Shown: positions 52,915-62,377, counted from the stretch's first letter. The stretch is 64,000 nucleotides of DNA from JAIBAJ01 sp965284645 (GCA_965284645.1 OZ260106.1:2418001-2482000), one strand, 5' to 3'. Numbers and translations: made by a program. Notes: a model not told the origin generated them from the sequence alone.

Positions 52915-52952
52915 ATTCTTACCCAGCATGTTTGTTGGGTAAGAATTTTTTT
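52915..52952 (+). terminator. Terminator-like hairpin between rpoB and rpoC
   Basis: Perfect 11-bp stem ATTCTTACCCA with TGGGTAAGAAT around a 10-nt loop, followed by a run of seven T. By sequence it is a canonical intrinsic terminator inside a normally co-transcribed pair. Confidence 0.75.
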
Positions 52953-52987
52953 GCAAGAAATCAATAATTAACCTTTACTCCTGACAC

Positions 52988-55900
52988 ATGTCAAACAAAA
53001 AGGAAATTAAACTAAAAACTAACTTCACCAAAATCATCATCGGATTGGCTTCGCCCGAGAAAATTCTTGAGCGTTCGAGTGGTGAGGTGTTAAAGCCTGA
53101 AACTATTAACTACCGTACATACAAACCTGAACGCGATGGTTTGTTTTGTGAGCGTATTTTCGGACCTGTAAAGGACTGGGAATGCCACTGCGGTAAATAC
53201 AAGCGTATCCGTTACAAGGGCATTATTTGTGATCGTTGTGGCGTTGAAGTTACAGAGAAAAAAGTGCGTCGTGAACGCATGGGACATATCACGTTGACTG
53301 TTCCTGTTGCGCATATCTGGTACTTCCGTTCTTTGCCAAATAAAATTGGTTATTTATTAGGCTTGCCAACCAAGAAATTGGATTCTATCATTTATTATGA
53401 GCGTTATGTTGTTTGCCAACCTGGTGTTAAAGCTGCAGATGGTGTAAACCTGCTCGATTTCTTGACAGAAGATGAATATTTGGATATTTTGGATACTCTT
53501 CCAAAAGATAACCAATATTTAGATGACAGCGATCCAAACAAATTTATCGCTAAAATGGGTGCAGACGCTTTGCAAGTCTTGTTAAGCCGCACCAATTTGG
53601 ATGAATTATCTTTCTTCTTACGTCATAAGGCGAATAATGAAACTTCACAACAACGTAAAACGGAGGCCCTAAAACGTCTTCAAGTTGTGGAAGCTTTCCG
53701 TTCTGCTAACACACATATGGAGAATCGTCCCGAGTGGATGTTGGTTAAAGTAGTTCCGGTAATTCCACCTGAATTACGTCCACTTGTTCCTTTGGATGGT
53801 GGTCGTTTTGCTACTTCGGATTTGAATGACCTTTATCGTCGTGTGATTATCCGTAACAACCGTTTGAAACGTTTGATTGAGATCAAAGCCCCTGAGGTAA
53901 TCCTTCGTAATGAAAAAAGGATGCTTCAAGAAGCTGTTGACTCCTTGTTAGATAACTCTCGTAAATCTAATGCAGTTAAAACGGAATCAAACCGTGCCTT
54001 GAAATCACTTTCAGATAGCTTGAAAGGTAAACAAGGTCGTTTCCGTCAAAACTTGTTGGGTAAAAGGGTTGACTATTCTGCTCGTTCGGTAATTGTTGTT
54101 GGACCAGAATTGAAATTGCACGAATGCGGTCTTCCTAAAGATATGGCTGCCGAGCTTTACAAACCATTCATCATCCGTAAGATGTTGGAAAGAGGTATTG
54201 TAAAAACGGTTAAATCAGCTAAAAAAATTGTTGATAGAAAGGATCCTGTTGTTTGGGATATTTTGGAAAATGTTTTGAAAGGACACCCTGTTCTTTTGAA
54301 TCGTGCCCCAACCCTTCACAGATTAGGTATCCAGTCTTTCCAACCAAAATTGATTGAAGGAAAAGCGATTCAATTGCACCCATTGGTTTGTACGGCCTTC
54401 AATGCCGACTTCGATGGTGACCAAATGGCCGTTCACGTTCCACTTGGACATGCAGCTGTTTTGGAAGCTCAATTGCTGATGCTTGCTTCTCACAATATCC
54501 TTAACCCTGCCAACGGAGCTCCTATTACCGTTCCTTCTCAAGATATGGTACTTGGACTTTATTACATGACTAAAGGCAAGAAAACGGCTGAAGATATTGT
54601 TGTAAAAGGCCAAGGACTTTCCTTTTATTCTCCTGAAGAAGTAATTGTTGCTTATAATGAGAAGAAGGTTGATTTACATGCTTGGATTAAAGTAAAAGTT
54701 AATGTATTCGGCGAGGATGGTGAATTGGTTAAAAAACTAATTGAAACTACTGTAGGTAGGGTATTGTTTAACCAAGTTGTACCGCCAAGTGCTGGTTATA
54801 TCAACGAATTATTGACCAAAAAATCCCTAAGAGATATTATCGGTCAAATTTTAAAGAAAACCGGAATTGCAACAACGGCTAAATTCTTGGACGATATCAA
54901 AGAACTTGGGTTTATGAGCGCCTTCCGTGGAGGTTTGTCTTTTAACCTTGGTGACGTGATTATTCCTAATGAAAAGGAGACCTTGTTGAAAGCGGCCAAT
55001 GAGCAAGTTGCTGAAGTTCAAAACAACTTCGAAGCAGGTTTCATTACCAACAACGAACGTTATAACCAAATCATCGATATTTGGACACATACCAATAGCC
55101 GCTTGACACAAGTGGTTATGAATAAAATGACCAGCGATAAACAAGGTTTCAACTCTGTTTACATGATGCTTGACTCGGGAGCCCGTGGTTCTAAAGAGCA
55201 AATCCGTCAGTTGGCTGGTATGCGCGGTCTTATGGCAAAACCACAAAAAGGAGCAGGTAGTGGTGAGATTATCGAAAACCCAATTCTTTCAAACTTTAAA
55301 GAAGGTTTGTCTATTTTGGAGTACTTTATCTCTACCCACGGTGCCCGTAAAGGTTTGGCTGATACGGCCTTGAAAACAGCCGATGCTGGTTATTTGACAC
55401 GTCGTTTGGTTGACGTTGCCCAAGATGTAATTATTACTGAACCTGATTGCGGAACTCTTCGTGGTTTGGTTGCCACGGCCTTGAAAAATAATGACGAGGA
55501 AGTGGAATCACTGTATGACCGAATTTTGGGACGTACCTCTGTGCACGATATCTACCACCCTCAAACTGGTGAATTGATTATCAACAGTGGTGATGAATTT
55601 ACAGAAGAAATTTCTGCGCTTATCGAGGAGTCACCAATCGAAGCTGTTGAAATACGTTCGGTACTGACTTGCGAATCTCGCCGTGGTGTTTGTTCTAAAT
55701 GTTACGGTCGTAATTTGGCTTCTGGTAAAATGGTTCAAAAAGGTGAAGCTGCCGGTGTTATCGCCGCCCAGTCTATCGGTGAACCAGGTACTCAGTTGAC
55801 TTTGCGTACCTTCCACGTGGGTGGTGCTGCCAACCGTATTGCTTCTGAATCTAAAATCGAAGCCAAATATGATGGTATTGTCGAAATCGATGAATTGCGT

Positions 55901-57265
55901 ACAGTTGCCGCTGAAAATGATACCGAGAAATATGATATCGTAATCGGTCGTTCGGCTGAGATGCGTATCATCGACAAAAACACACGTATCCAATTGACTT
56001 CAGCTACTATCCCTTATGGTTCTAATTTGTATGTGAAACCAAATGCGGAAGTGAAGAAGGGAGATTTGTTGTGTAAATGGGATCCTTACAATGCCGTAAT
56101 TATCTCTGACCAAGCTGGTGAAGTTGAATACGAACAAATTGAGGAAGGTGTAACTTTCCGCAGTGAAAGTGACGAAACCACAGGTTATGAAGAGAAAGTA
56201 ATTATTGATAGCCGTGATAAAACAAAGAACCCAGCTATCCGTGTGGTAGAGAATGGTTTAGTTTTAAAAACGTATAACATTCCAGTAGGTGCCCACATTG
56301 TGGTGGATGCTGGTGCGAAAATTAAAGCTGGGGAAATATTAGTTAAAATTCCTAGATCTGCCAGCAAAGGCGGTGACATTACCGGTGGTCTTCCACGTGT
56401 TACCGAATTATTTGAGGCTCGGAATCCTTCTAATCCAGCTGTGGTTTCTGAAATTGACGGTATTGTTACTTTCGGTAAAATCAAACGTGGTAACCGCGAA
56501 TTAATCGTTGAAAGCCGCACCGGAGAAGTGAAAAAATACCTTGTTCCTTTGACTAAACATATTCTTGTTCAAGAAAATGATTTTGTTAAAGCGGGTCTTC
56601 CTTTAAGTGATGGCGCTACTACTCCTACTGATATATTGGCTATCAAAGGTCCAACTAAGGTTCAGGAGTACTTGGTGAATGAGATTCAAGAGGTTTATCG
56701 TTTACAAGGTGTGAAAATCAATGATAAACACTTCGAGGTTATTGTTCGTCAAATGATGCGTAAGGTTGACATTATCGATCCAGGTGATACCAATTTCTTG
56801 GAGCACCAAATCGTTAACAAAGCCGAATTCATGGAAGAAAACGATTGGATTTATGGCCGTAAGGTAGTTGTTGATCCAGGTGATAGTGCCAACTTGAAAC
56901 CAGGTCAGATTATCACTGCTCGTAAATTGAGGGATGAAAATTCTGCCTTGAAACGTCGTGACTTAAAATTAATTGAGGCTCGTGATGCTGTGCCAGCAAC
57001 CTCTCAACAGATTTTGCAAGGTATTACCAAAGCATCGTTGCAAACCGACAGCTTTATTTCAGCTGCATCGTTCCAAGAAACTACAAAAGTATTGAACGAA
57101 GCTGCTGTTGCCGGAAAAGTTGATACGTTGAACGGATTGAAAGAAAACGTAATTGTTGGTCACTTGATTCCTGCCGGTACCGGTCTAAGGGATTACGACA
57201 AACTAATCGTTGGTTCTAAATCTGAGTACGAACAATTGATGGCTTCAAAGCTTGAAAGAGTATAA
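52988..57265 (+). CDS. rpoC: DNA-directed RNA polymerase subunit beta'
   Basis: The 1425-aa product has the N-terminal zinc ribbon (CHCGKYKRIRYKGIICDRCG), the catalytic NADFDGDQM near residue 471 that binds magnesium, the trigger-loop region and the second zinc-binding CESRRGVCSKCYGR. It is followed by a strong terminator. The sequence is typical for Bacteroidota and shows no odd insertions that I can see. Confidence 0.99.
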   Translation: MSNKKEIKLKTNFTKIIIGLASPEKILERSSGEVLKPETINYRTYKPERDGLFCERIFGPVKDWECHCGKYKRIRYKGIICDRCGVEVTEKKVRRERMGHITLTVPVAHIWYFRSLPNKIGYLLGLPTKKLDSIIYYERYVVCQPGVKAADGVNLLDFLTEDEYLDILDTLPKDNQYLDDSDPNKFIAKMGADALQVLLSRTNLDELSFFLRHKANNETSQQRKTEALKRLQVVEAFRSANTHMENRPEWMLVKVVPVIPPELRPLVPLDGGRFATSDLNDLYRRVIIRNNRLKRLIEIKAPEVILRNEKRMLQEAVDSLLDNSRKSNAVKTESNRALKSLSDSLKGKQGRFRQNLLGKRVDYSARSVIVVGPELKLHECGLPKDMAAELYKPFIIRKMLERGIVKTVKSAKKIVDRKDPVVWDILENVLKGHPVLLNRAPTLHRLGIQSFQPKLIEGKAIQLHPLVCTAFNADFDGDQMAVHVPLGHAAVLEAQLLMLASHNILNPANGAPITVPSQDMVLGLYYMTKGKKTAEDIVVKGQGLSFYSPEEVIVAYNEKKVDLHAWIKVKVNVFGEDGELVKKLIETTVGRVLFNQVVPPSAGYINELLTKKSLRDIIGQILKKTGIATTAKFLDDIKELGFMSAFRGGLSFNLGDVIIPNEKETLLKAANEQVAEVQNNFEAGFITNNERYNQIIDIWTHTNSRLTQVVMNKMTSDKQGFNSVYMMLDSGARGSKEQIRQLAGMRGLMAKPQKGAGSGEIIENPILSNFKEGLSILEYFISTHGARKGLADTALKTADAGYLTRRLVDVAQDVIITEPDCGTLRGLVATALKNNDEEVESLYDRILGRTSVHDIYHPQTGELIINSGDEFTEEISALIEESPIEAVEIRSVLTCESRRGVCSKCYGRNLASGKMVQKGEAAGVIAAQSIGEPGTQLTLRTFHVGGAANRIASESKIEAKYDGIVEIDELRTVAAENDTEKYDIVIGRSAEMRIIDKNTRIQLTSATIPYGSNLYVKPNAEVKKGDLLCKWDPYNAVIISDQAGEVEYEQIEEGVTFRSESDETTGYEEKVIIDSRDKTKNPAIRVVENGLVLKTYNIPVGAHIVVDAGAKIKAGEILVKIPRSASKGGDITGGLPRVTELFEARNPSNPAVVSEIDGIVTFGKIKRGNRELIVESRTGEVKKYLVPLTKHILVQENDFVKAGLPLSDGATTPTDILAIKGPTKVQEYLVNEIQEVYRLQGVKINDKHFEVIVRQMMRKVDIIDPGDTNFLEHQIVNKAEFMEENDWIYGRKVVVDPGDSANLKPGQIITARKLRDENSALKRRDLKLIEARDAVPATSQQILQGITKASLQTDSFISAASFQETTKVLNEAAVAGKVDTLNGLKENVIVGHLIPAGTGLRDYDKLIVGSKSEYEQLMASKLERV

Positions 57266-57285
57266 TGTTTAGGTTTTGTTAAAAT

Positions 57286-57321
57286 GATTCGCCCCTTTCG
57301 AAAGATCGGGGCGTTTTTTTT
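57286..57321 (+). terminator. Intrinsic terminator after rpoC
   Basis: CGCCCC (57290-57295) pairs with GGGGCG (57308-57313), followed by eight T. It ends the rplK-rpoC transcript. Confidence 0.88.
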
Positions 57322-57417
57322 GGAATAAATACTGGCTTTGGTGAGTTTATGGAATATCATTAAATCCAAATTGGTATCGAAAATTTTTGGTCTTCAGGTT
57401 TTACAGAAACATTACGC

Positions 57418-57588
57418 TTAAACCCAAATTAATCAATAGGAGGATTTATTAATCCGAACTACTTGATTTAGTTGGGTTTACCCCTCCCGAAGAAATTTCG
57501 GGATAACAGTTGTTATCAATTTGGCCATACAAATTGATTTACAACTGGTTAATCGTTTATGCATTTCTAATGCTTAATTTGGGTTAAA
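57418..57588 (+). repeat. Family A MITE-like element, copy A5 (reference copy)
   Basis: A 171-bp unit with terminal inverted repeats AACCCAAATTAA and TTAATTTGGGTT and a central CCCGAAGAAATTTCGGG hairpin. It shows no coding capacity. A4 is almost identical in inverse orientation. Confidence 0.85.
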
Positions 57589-57613
57589 AGTCCTCTCTCA
57601 TTATTTATATTTT

Positions 57614-57800
57614 GGCGGGCCCCCAACCGCCAAAACCATTTTACCATTATTTTACCATTAACTAGGGCGGTTGGGTCAGGCTATCGCTAATACTCCTCAG
57701 CCTGCAGCCCCCGAAAATGCCCGGGGGCTGCAGGCTTGCGGGGTATCACGCTCTATCCTTGCCCGACATCTCCGCATAACATTGTGCGGAGTCTGGGCAT
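57614..57800 (+). repeat. Family G structured element, copy G7
   Basis: It starts GGCGGGCCCC with perfect outer stem CCCAACCGCC and GGCGGTTGGG, then GTCAGGCTATCGC, and an inner 13-bp hairpin GCCTGCAGCCCCC with GGGGGCTGCAGGC, then CTCTATCCTTGCCCG. The inner hairpin is at the same place as in G1 but has a different sequence. Confidence 0.88.
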
Positions 57801-57873
57801 TTGCATTTCATTCCGCATTTAGCAAATTGAAATACAAAGACCTTTATTCCAATATTAAATAAATGGAGGATTT

Positions 57874-58183
57874 TTAAACCCAAATTAATTAATAGGAGGA
57901 TTTACTAATCCGAACTGCTTGATTTAGTTGGGTTACCCCCCTCCCGATGGAATTTTGGGATAGCCGTTGTTGTTAGTTGGCCATACAAATTGATTTACAA
58001 CTGGTTATACCAATTTTAATTTATAAATAGTCCAAACACTATTTGTAAGTTTAGATTTGTAAATGCCTAATATACAGTATGTTAGTCCAATTTTTTCAAG
58101 AAAATGTGAGCCTGAAATTGGACTATACATAATGTACATTCGGTGTTAATCGTTTACTCATTTCTAATGGGTAATCTGGGTTA
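57874..58183 (+). repeat. Family A element, copy A6, split by an insertion
   Basis: The left part runs 57874-58007 (TTAAACCCAAATTAATTAATAGG to ACAACTGGTTA) and the right part resumes at 58145 (GTTAATCG to CTGGGTTA). Without the insert it would be ~170 bp like A5. Confidence 0.85.
58008..58144. mobile_element. 137-bp non-coding insertion inside copy A6
   Basis: The insert runs from TACCAATTTTAATTTATAA to TACATTCGGT and is flanked by GTTA at 58004-58007 and 58145-58148, a 4-bp target duplication. A similar inverted sequence lies at 9027-9110. Inner TAGTCCAA and TTGGACTA blocks give it an inverted-repeat look. It has no gene, so it would need help in trans to move. Confidence 0.7.
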
Positions 58184-58419
58184 TATTCGAAATACAGGAT
58201 TTTGCTTGGGTTACCGCCTCTCGTAGCATTTCTGTAAAGTATTTGTTTTAATTGTACTGAAAGGTTTATTTATAATTGATTAATCGTTTTTGTGGTTGTA
58301 TGCTAATTCTGAATTAATAATCTGCACCCCCATATTTAAGCGAGAGATAAGCCTGAGCATTCAACTATAAACATAAATGGTGCAAAAGACTGGTATTCTT
58401 CTTCTAATTTTAGCTAATC

Positions 58420-59667
58420 CTAACCATTGCTTCGAATGGCTTCCACCGGATCTAATCGCGATGCACTAAATGCTGGGATAATACCTGAAACTAAACCAAT
58501 TACAACCGAAATTAAAATTCCTCGCATAATATTAAACCAGGTTAATGCCATTTCCATTTCCAAGGCGTAATTAGCCCCTTGTACAATCAAGAATACAATT
58601 ACCAATCCTATAATTCCTCCAAAAAGGCAAAGCAAAACGGCTTCAAATAAAAACTGAAACAGAATGAAATAGTTTTGGGCACCCAAGGCTTTTTGTATAC
58701 CAATTTGACTGGTTCTTTCCCTGACCGATACAAACATGATATTAGCAATCCCAAAGCCTCCTACCAAAATGGAGAACCCACCAATAAACCAACCAGCAAT
58801 GTCGAGTAAAATAAATAATCCTTCAAAACCTTTAGAAATTAAACTTGTTTCGTTTAAAGCAAAATCATTTTCGGCAGAAGGTTTTAATCGGCGTACAGAT
58901 CGTAAAACGCCAGTAATTTCATCCTTCATCTCCGCATTGGTAACCCCAGGCTTTGCTTTGATCATTACCATCGGGTCCATACTTTCTTTCCTTAAATTGA
59001 ACATGTTACGAGCAAAATTTATGGGAATTACTAAATAATTGTCCTTGTTATTACCGAATATACTCTCCCCATCTTTCTCTAATTTGCCAATAATTAGTAT
59101 TTTTTTCCCACCCATTTTAACAGTTTTCCCCACGGGACTATAATCCCCAAACAAAGCATTTGAAATTTCATAACCTAATATTCCAACATTCTTTCCCGAG
59201 GCACTTTCAGAAGCTGTGAAATATCGGCCTTCCATCAAATTCAGTTCCCTTATCTTGTTCCAATCATGAGAAACGGCATTTATATCAACGCTTTCAACCG
59301 TACTATTAAGGAAACTAACGGTTTTCTTTGTTCCCACCCTAAAACATATTCCTTGGGCAGATTTTAACCTACGCTGCAATTGTGTAGCGTCTTCAACACT
59401 GGGAACAGGACGTTGCCAATATTTCCACCATGGATAATCCCCTCCAAATTCCCATGGCCATTTGTGAACGTAAATGATATCATCCCCAAGACTTTGTACA
59501 CTGTTTCTTACATAATCTTTCATCCCATCTACTACCGTAAAAACAGAGATAATGGCCAAAATACCTATGGTTATTCCCAATAAGGAAAGAAAGGTGCGTA
59601 AACGATTGGCTGCCATTGCACCAAAGGCCATAATAAAACTTTCAGACAAGAGCTTTAATGCCAACAT
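58420..59667 (-). CDS. MacB/FtsX-type ABC transporter permease
   Basis: The 415-aa product has an N-terminal membrane helix (RLRTFLSLLGITIGILAIISVFTVV), a large periplasmic MacB-PCD-type domain (about 45-270) and three C-terminal FtsX-type helices, ending ASRLDPVEAIRSNG. The MacB group exports peptides, lipoproteins or drugs with an ATPase partner. No ATPase gene is adjacent in the window. It starts one base after the small T9SS protein gene and is likely co-transcribed with it. Confidence 0.92.
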   Translation of the reverse strand: MLALKLLSESFIMAFGAMAANRLRTFLSLLGITIGILAIISVFTVVDGMKDYVRNSVQSLGDDIIYVHKWPWEFGGDYPWWKYWQRPVPSVEDATQLQRRLKSAQGICFRVGTKKTVSFLNSTVESVDINAVSHDWNKIRELNLMEGRYFTASESASGKNVGILGYEISNALFGDYSPVGKTVKMGGKKILIIGKLEKDGESIFGNNKDNYLVIPINFARNMFNLRKESMDPMVMIKAKPGVTNAEMKDEITGVLRSVRRLKPSAENDFALNETSLISKGFEGLFILLDIAGWFIGGFSILVGGFGIANIMFVSVRERTSQIGIQKALGAQNYFILFQFLFEAVLLCLFGGIIGLVIVFLIVQGANYALEMEMALTWFNIMRGILISVVIGLVSGIIPAFSASRLDPVEAIRSNG

Positions 59668-59668
59668 G

Positions 59669-60085
59669 TTACTTAATGATTATTGGGTAAGATTCTTTCA
59701 AGGTTCCAATTTGTAGGTTGTAGGTACCAGGAACCAATCCTTGGGTAGAAATTTGTCCTTTTTTGGAATTATCCAAAAAGCCTGACTGTATGCTTTTTCC
59801 TTCTAAATTCTGCAAAGAATAGGGAAGTTTCTTCCCGTTAAAGTCGATTTCTAGAAAGAGTATTTCTCCTGATTTTAAAGGATTTGGGTAATATTTCATA
59901 ACCTGTTTTTCGGTGTGACCAATTCCCAATTGAACTCCTTCCAATTGAACAACATCAAAACCATCGCCACTTCCGCCTTTGTATTGGGCCATAACAGTTG
60001 TACTGGAAAATCCCCAAAAAAGCATGGTAATTCCTGACAATCGCAGAATAGAAGAGAAAATTGTTCTGAGGTATTGTTGAACCAT
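59669..60085 (-). CDS. Small secreted protein with a T9SS C-terminal sorting domain
   Basis: The 138-aa product has an N-terminal hydrophobic signal (to about residue 33), a short GGSGDGFDVVQLEGVQ stretch, and a C-terminal type A sorting domain: YYPNPLKSGEILFLEID, LQNLEGKSIQSG, LVPGTYNLQIGTLKESYPIIIK. So there is almost no cargo between signal and sorting domain. T9SS sends such proteins through the outer membrane and may anchor them. It precedes the permease gene by one base. A TACCTTCG promoter-like motif lies about 15 bp upstream. Confidence 0.82.
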   Translation of the reverse strand: MVQQYLRTIFSSILRLSGITMLFWGFSSTTVMAQYKGGSGDGFDVVQLEGVQLGIGHTEKQVMKYYPNPLKSGEILFLEIDFNGKKLPYSLQNLEGKSIQSGFLDNSKKGQISTQGLVPGTYNLQIGTLKESYPIIIK

Positions 60086-60099
60086 AGTAAAAACGATGA

Positions 60100-60107
60100 C
60101 GAAGGTA
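60100..60107 (-). promoter_or_regulatory. -7 promoter-like motif (TACCTTCG)
   Basis: A one-base variant of TAnnTTTG, 14 bases before the ATG of the small T9SS protein gene. Confidence 0.4.
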
Positions 60108-60217
60108 AGGCTTACTCCAGCTACTCAGGTTTTTGGTTAATATAAAATTTATAAAAAAAATCGGTTAAGGCCTGATTTTCAAAAAATAGTCAAAACTTTG
60201 TGGCTCGATTTTGCAGC

Positions 60218-61513
60218 GTGACTTACTCCGAAACCATTGATTATTTGTTTGCTAGGCTTCCAATGTTTCAACGAATTGGAGCTGCCGCCTATAAAGCAGA
60301 CTTAAAAAATATAGTAGCACTTTGTCAGTTTTTGGGCAATCCTCAGGCTAAATTAAAGTGTATTCATATAGCAGGTACCAATGGGAAAGGTTCTGTTAGT
60401 AGTATGATGGCAGCAGTGCTTCAATCCAATGGATACAAAACAGGACTTTTTACATCGCCCCATTTGCATGATTTTCGGGAAAGAATAAAGGTGGATGGAA
60501 AAATGATTGATCGGAAGCGGGTAGTGGAGTTTGTTGAAAAGGTAAAGCCTTTTATCGAATCACATAATCCTTCTTTTTTTGAATTGACAGTAGGTATGTG
60601 TTTCGAGCATTTTGCCAGAGAAAAAGTACAGGTCGCCGTTATTGAAACAGGGTTAGGTGGACGATTGGATAGCACTAATATTATTTATCCCTTGCTTTGC
60701 ATTATTACAAATATAGGTTGGGACCACCAAAATTTACTTGGTGATACCTTGGAAAAAATTGCCTTTGAAAAAGCTGGAATTATCAAACCGGGAATTCCCG
60801 TTGTCATCAGCGAGTCGAGTACCATTACCCAGCCAATTTTCAATGCCAAAGCACGCGACAATGTGGCTTCCATTTATTATGCAGATGAGTTGTTTAAACT
60901 GGATAAGCTAAGTTATTCTCCTTCAAAACCTGGATTGCATTTTGATGTCTTAAAAAAGGGACAACCTTTCCTGAAAAACGTTCATTTGCAATTGTCAGGA
61001 TTATATCAGCAGCACAATGTTAAGGCCGTTTTTCAAGCCGTAGAAGTTTTAAGGAATATGGCCTACCGGATTTCGGATGAAAATTTAAAGAAAGCCCTTA
61101 ACCAAGTGGTGGATCTGACCGGATTAAAAGGAAGGTGGCAAATATTAAATCAAAATCCTTTGACCATTGCCGATACCGGACACAATAAAAATGGTTTGGA
61201 AGAAGTCTGCAACCATTTAGGGAAAATAAAATACAGACATCTCCATTTTGTGATGGGAGTAGTAAATGATAAAGATTTGAACAAGGTTTTTGAAGTAATA
61301 CCTAAAAATAATGTGACCTTTTATTTCTGTAAGCCCGATGTGCCTAGAGGTATGGATGCCAAACTGTTAAAGGATTTTGCCCAAAATTGTGGTCTTGAGG
61401 GTAAGGCCTTTACTTCGGTTAAAGCTGCCTTGAAAGCTGCACAAAAGCATGCCGAAAACGACGATTTAATTTTTGTTGGAGGTAGCACATTCACAGTAGC
61501 TGAAGTGGTATAA
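60218..61513 (+). CDS. folC: Bifunctional folylpolyglutamate synthase/dihydrofolate synthase
   Basis: FolC adds glutamate to dihydropteroate and to folates, using ATP. The 431-aa product has the P-loop HIAGTNGKGSVSS, the LFTSPHLHDFRERI block and the C-terminal glutamate ligase domain (NPLTIADTGHNKNGLEE). I prefer the GTG at 60218 (MTYSETIDYLFARLP), since the family starts with a Y-x-E-x-x-x-Y-L pattern; a GTG at 60200 is also in frame. It is followed by the enoyl-CoA hydratase gene after 42 bp. Confidence 0.95.
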   Translation: MTYSETIDYLFARLPMFQRIGAAAYKADLKNIVALCQFLGNPQAKLKCIHIAGTNGKGSVSSMMAAVLQSNGYKTGLFTSPHLHDFRERIKVDGKMIDRKRVVEFVEKVKPFIESHNPSFFELTVGMCFEHFAREKVQVAVIETGLGGRLDSTNIIYPLLCIITNIGWDHQNLLGDTLEKIAFEKAGIIKPGIPVVISESSTITQPIFNAKARDNVASIYYADELFKLDKLSYSPSKPGLHFDVLKKGQPFLKNVHLQLSGLYQQHNVKAVFQAVEVLRNMAYRISDENLKKALNQVVDLTGLKGRWQILNQNPLTIADTGHNKNGLEEVCNHLGKIKYRHLHFVMGVVNDKDLNKVFEVIPKNNVTFYFCKPDVPRGMDAKLLKDFAQNCGLEGKAFTSVKAALKAAQKHAENDDLIFVGGSTFTVAEVV

Positions 61514-61543
61514 TTTCCCCCATCAGATTCCAAAAAACATTGG

Positions 61544-61552
61544 TATTTTCGC
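61544..61552 (+). promoter_or_regulatory. -7 promoter-like motif (TATTTTCGC)
   Basis: A one-base variant of TAnnTTTGC, 3 bases before the enoyl-CoA hydratase ATG, implying a leaderless transcript. Confidence 0.4.
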
Positions 61553-61555
61553 ACC

Positions 61556-62377
61556 ATGCTCTATACAGCCGAACAAACACAAAATGCATTGAATGAAAGC
61601 TACCAACACCTGTTGGTAAACTTCGAAAACCATGTCCTGACCTTAACCCTTAACCGTCCGGAAAAGAAAAATGCCCTTAATCCCATTCTTTTCAAAGAAT
61701 TGGTTTTCGGACTTAGTTATGCCCAAAATGAAAAGGATGTGTGGGCGGTTGTTATAGCTTCGAATGGAGATACCTTTTGTGCTGGAGCCGACCTGAAATC
61801 CTTTGCAGGAAGCGCAGAAGAAGTTGTGTCAACTATTCCTGATCCAAATGGGGAAATTTTACTTGGAGAGGCATTTAACCTCGTTCACAAACCTTGTATT
61901 GCTAGGGTTCAAGGAAATGCCTTGGCTGGTGCGTTTTTGATAGTATGTGGCTGTCAATATGTGTTTAGCGTTGATTCTGCCACCTTTAGTTTACCTGAAG
62001 TAAAAAGAGGCTTATTCCCTTTTCAAGTTTTAGCCTCACTTCGAAGCTTGATGTCGGAACGAAAAGCATTAGACCTTTGTATTCGTGCAGCAAGTTTAAC
62101 TGCCCAAGAAGCCAAGGAACTTGGTATTGTTACCCATATTTGCTCAAAGGAAAATCTTGATTCTGAAATCCATTCCTTTTTGGAATCCCTTAAGAAACTC
62201 TCCCCAACGGCCATTCGCAAAGGAATGCAGGCCTCTGCTGAATTAAGGAATGTTCCTGAAATTGAACAGCATCTTTTTCTGAAAAATAAACTTAACGATA
62301 TTGTAACTACCAAGGATGCTGCAGAAGGAATTATGGCCTTCGTTGAAAAACGTGAACCAAGGTGGACAGGAGAATAA
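61556..62377 (+). CDS. Enoyl-CoA hydratase/isomerase family protein
   Basis: The 273-aa product is a crotonase-fold enzyme with LTLNRPEKKNALN at the start, the oxyanion-hole motif FCAGADLKSFAG and LPEVKRGLFPFQVLASL. The usual first catalytic Glu (in the GG-x-x-x-E loop) is absent: the loop reads NALAGAFLIVCGC. This form fits branched-chain-type hydratases such as methylglutaconyl-CoA hydratase or a different crotonase reaction. The exact substrate cannot be fixed. It is 3 bp before the rhomboid gene. Confidence 0.88.
   Translation: MLYTAEQTQNALNESYQHLLVNFENHVLTLTLNRPEKKNALNPILFKELVFGLSYAQNEKDVWAVVIASNGDTFCAGADLKSFAGSAEEVVSTIPDPNGEILLGEAFNLVHKPCIARVQGNALAGAFLIVCGCQYVFSVDSATFSLPEVKRGLFPFQVLASLRSLMSERKALDLCIRAASLTAQEAKELGIVTHICSKENLDSEIHSFLESLKKLSPTAIRKGMQASAELRNVPEIEQHLFLKNKLNDIVTTKDAAEGIMAFVEKREPRWTGE

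Larger units (their letters stand above)
57322..58419. other. 1.1 kb gene-free gap built of short repeats
   Basis: Between convergent rpoC and the permease gene. It holds, in order, A5, G7, A6 with its nested insert, and an eroded A-like stretch (58199-58320: TTGGGTTACCGCCTC and TTGATTAATCGTTTTTG). No credible gene is present. Confidence 0.75.

Noticed and set aside
57671..57862. 63-aa open frame on the + strand
   Set aside because: It lies within family G copy G7; its codons come from the GC-rich hairpins and it has no family resemblance.
57614..58183. Insertion sequence downstream of rpoC
   Set aside because: No transposase frame is present; the repeats are short non-coding elements.
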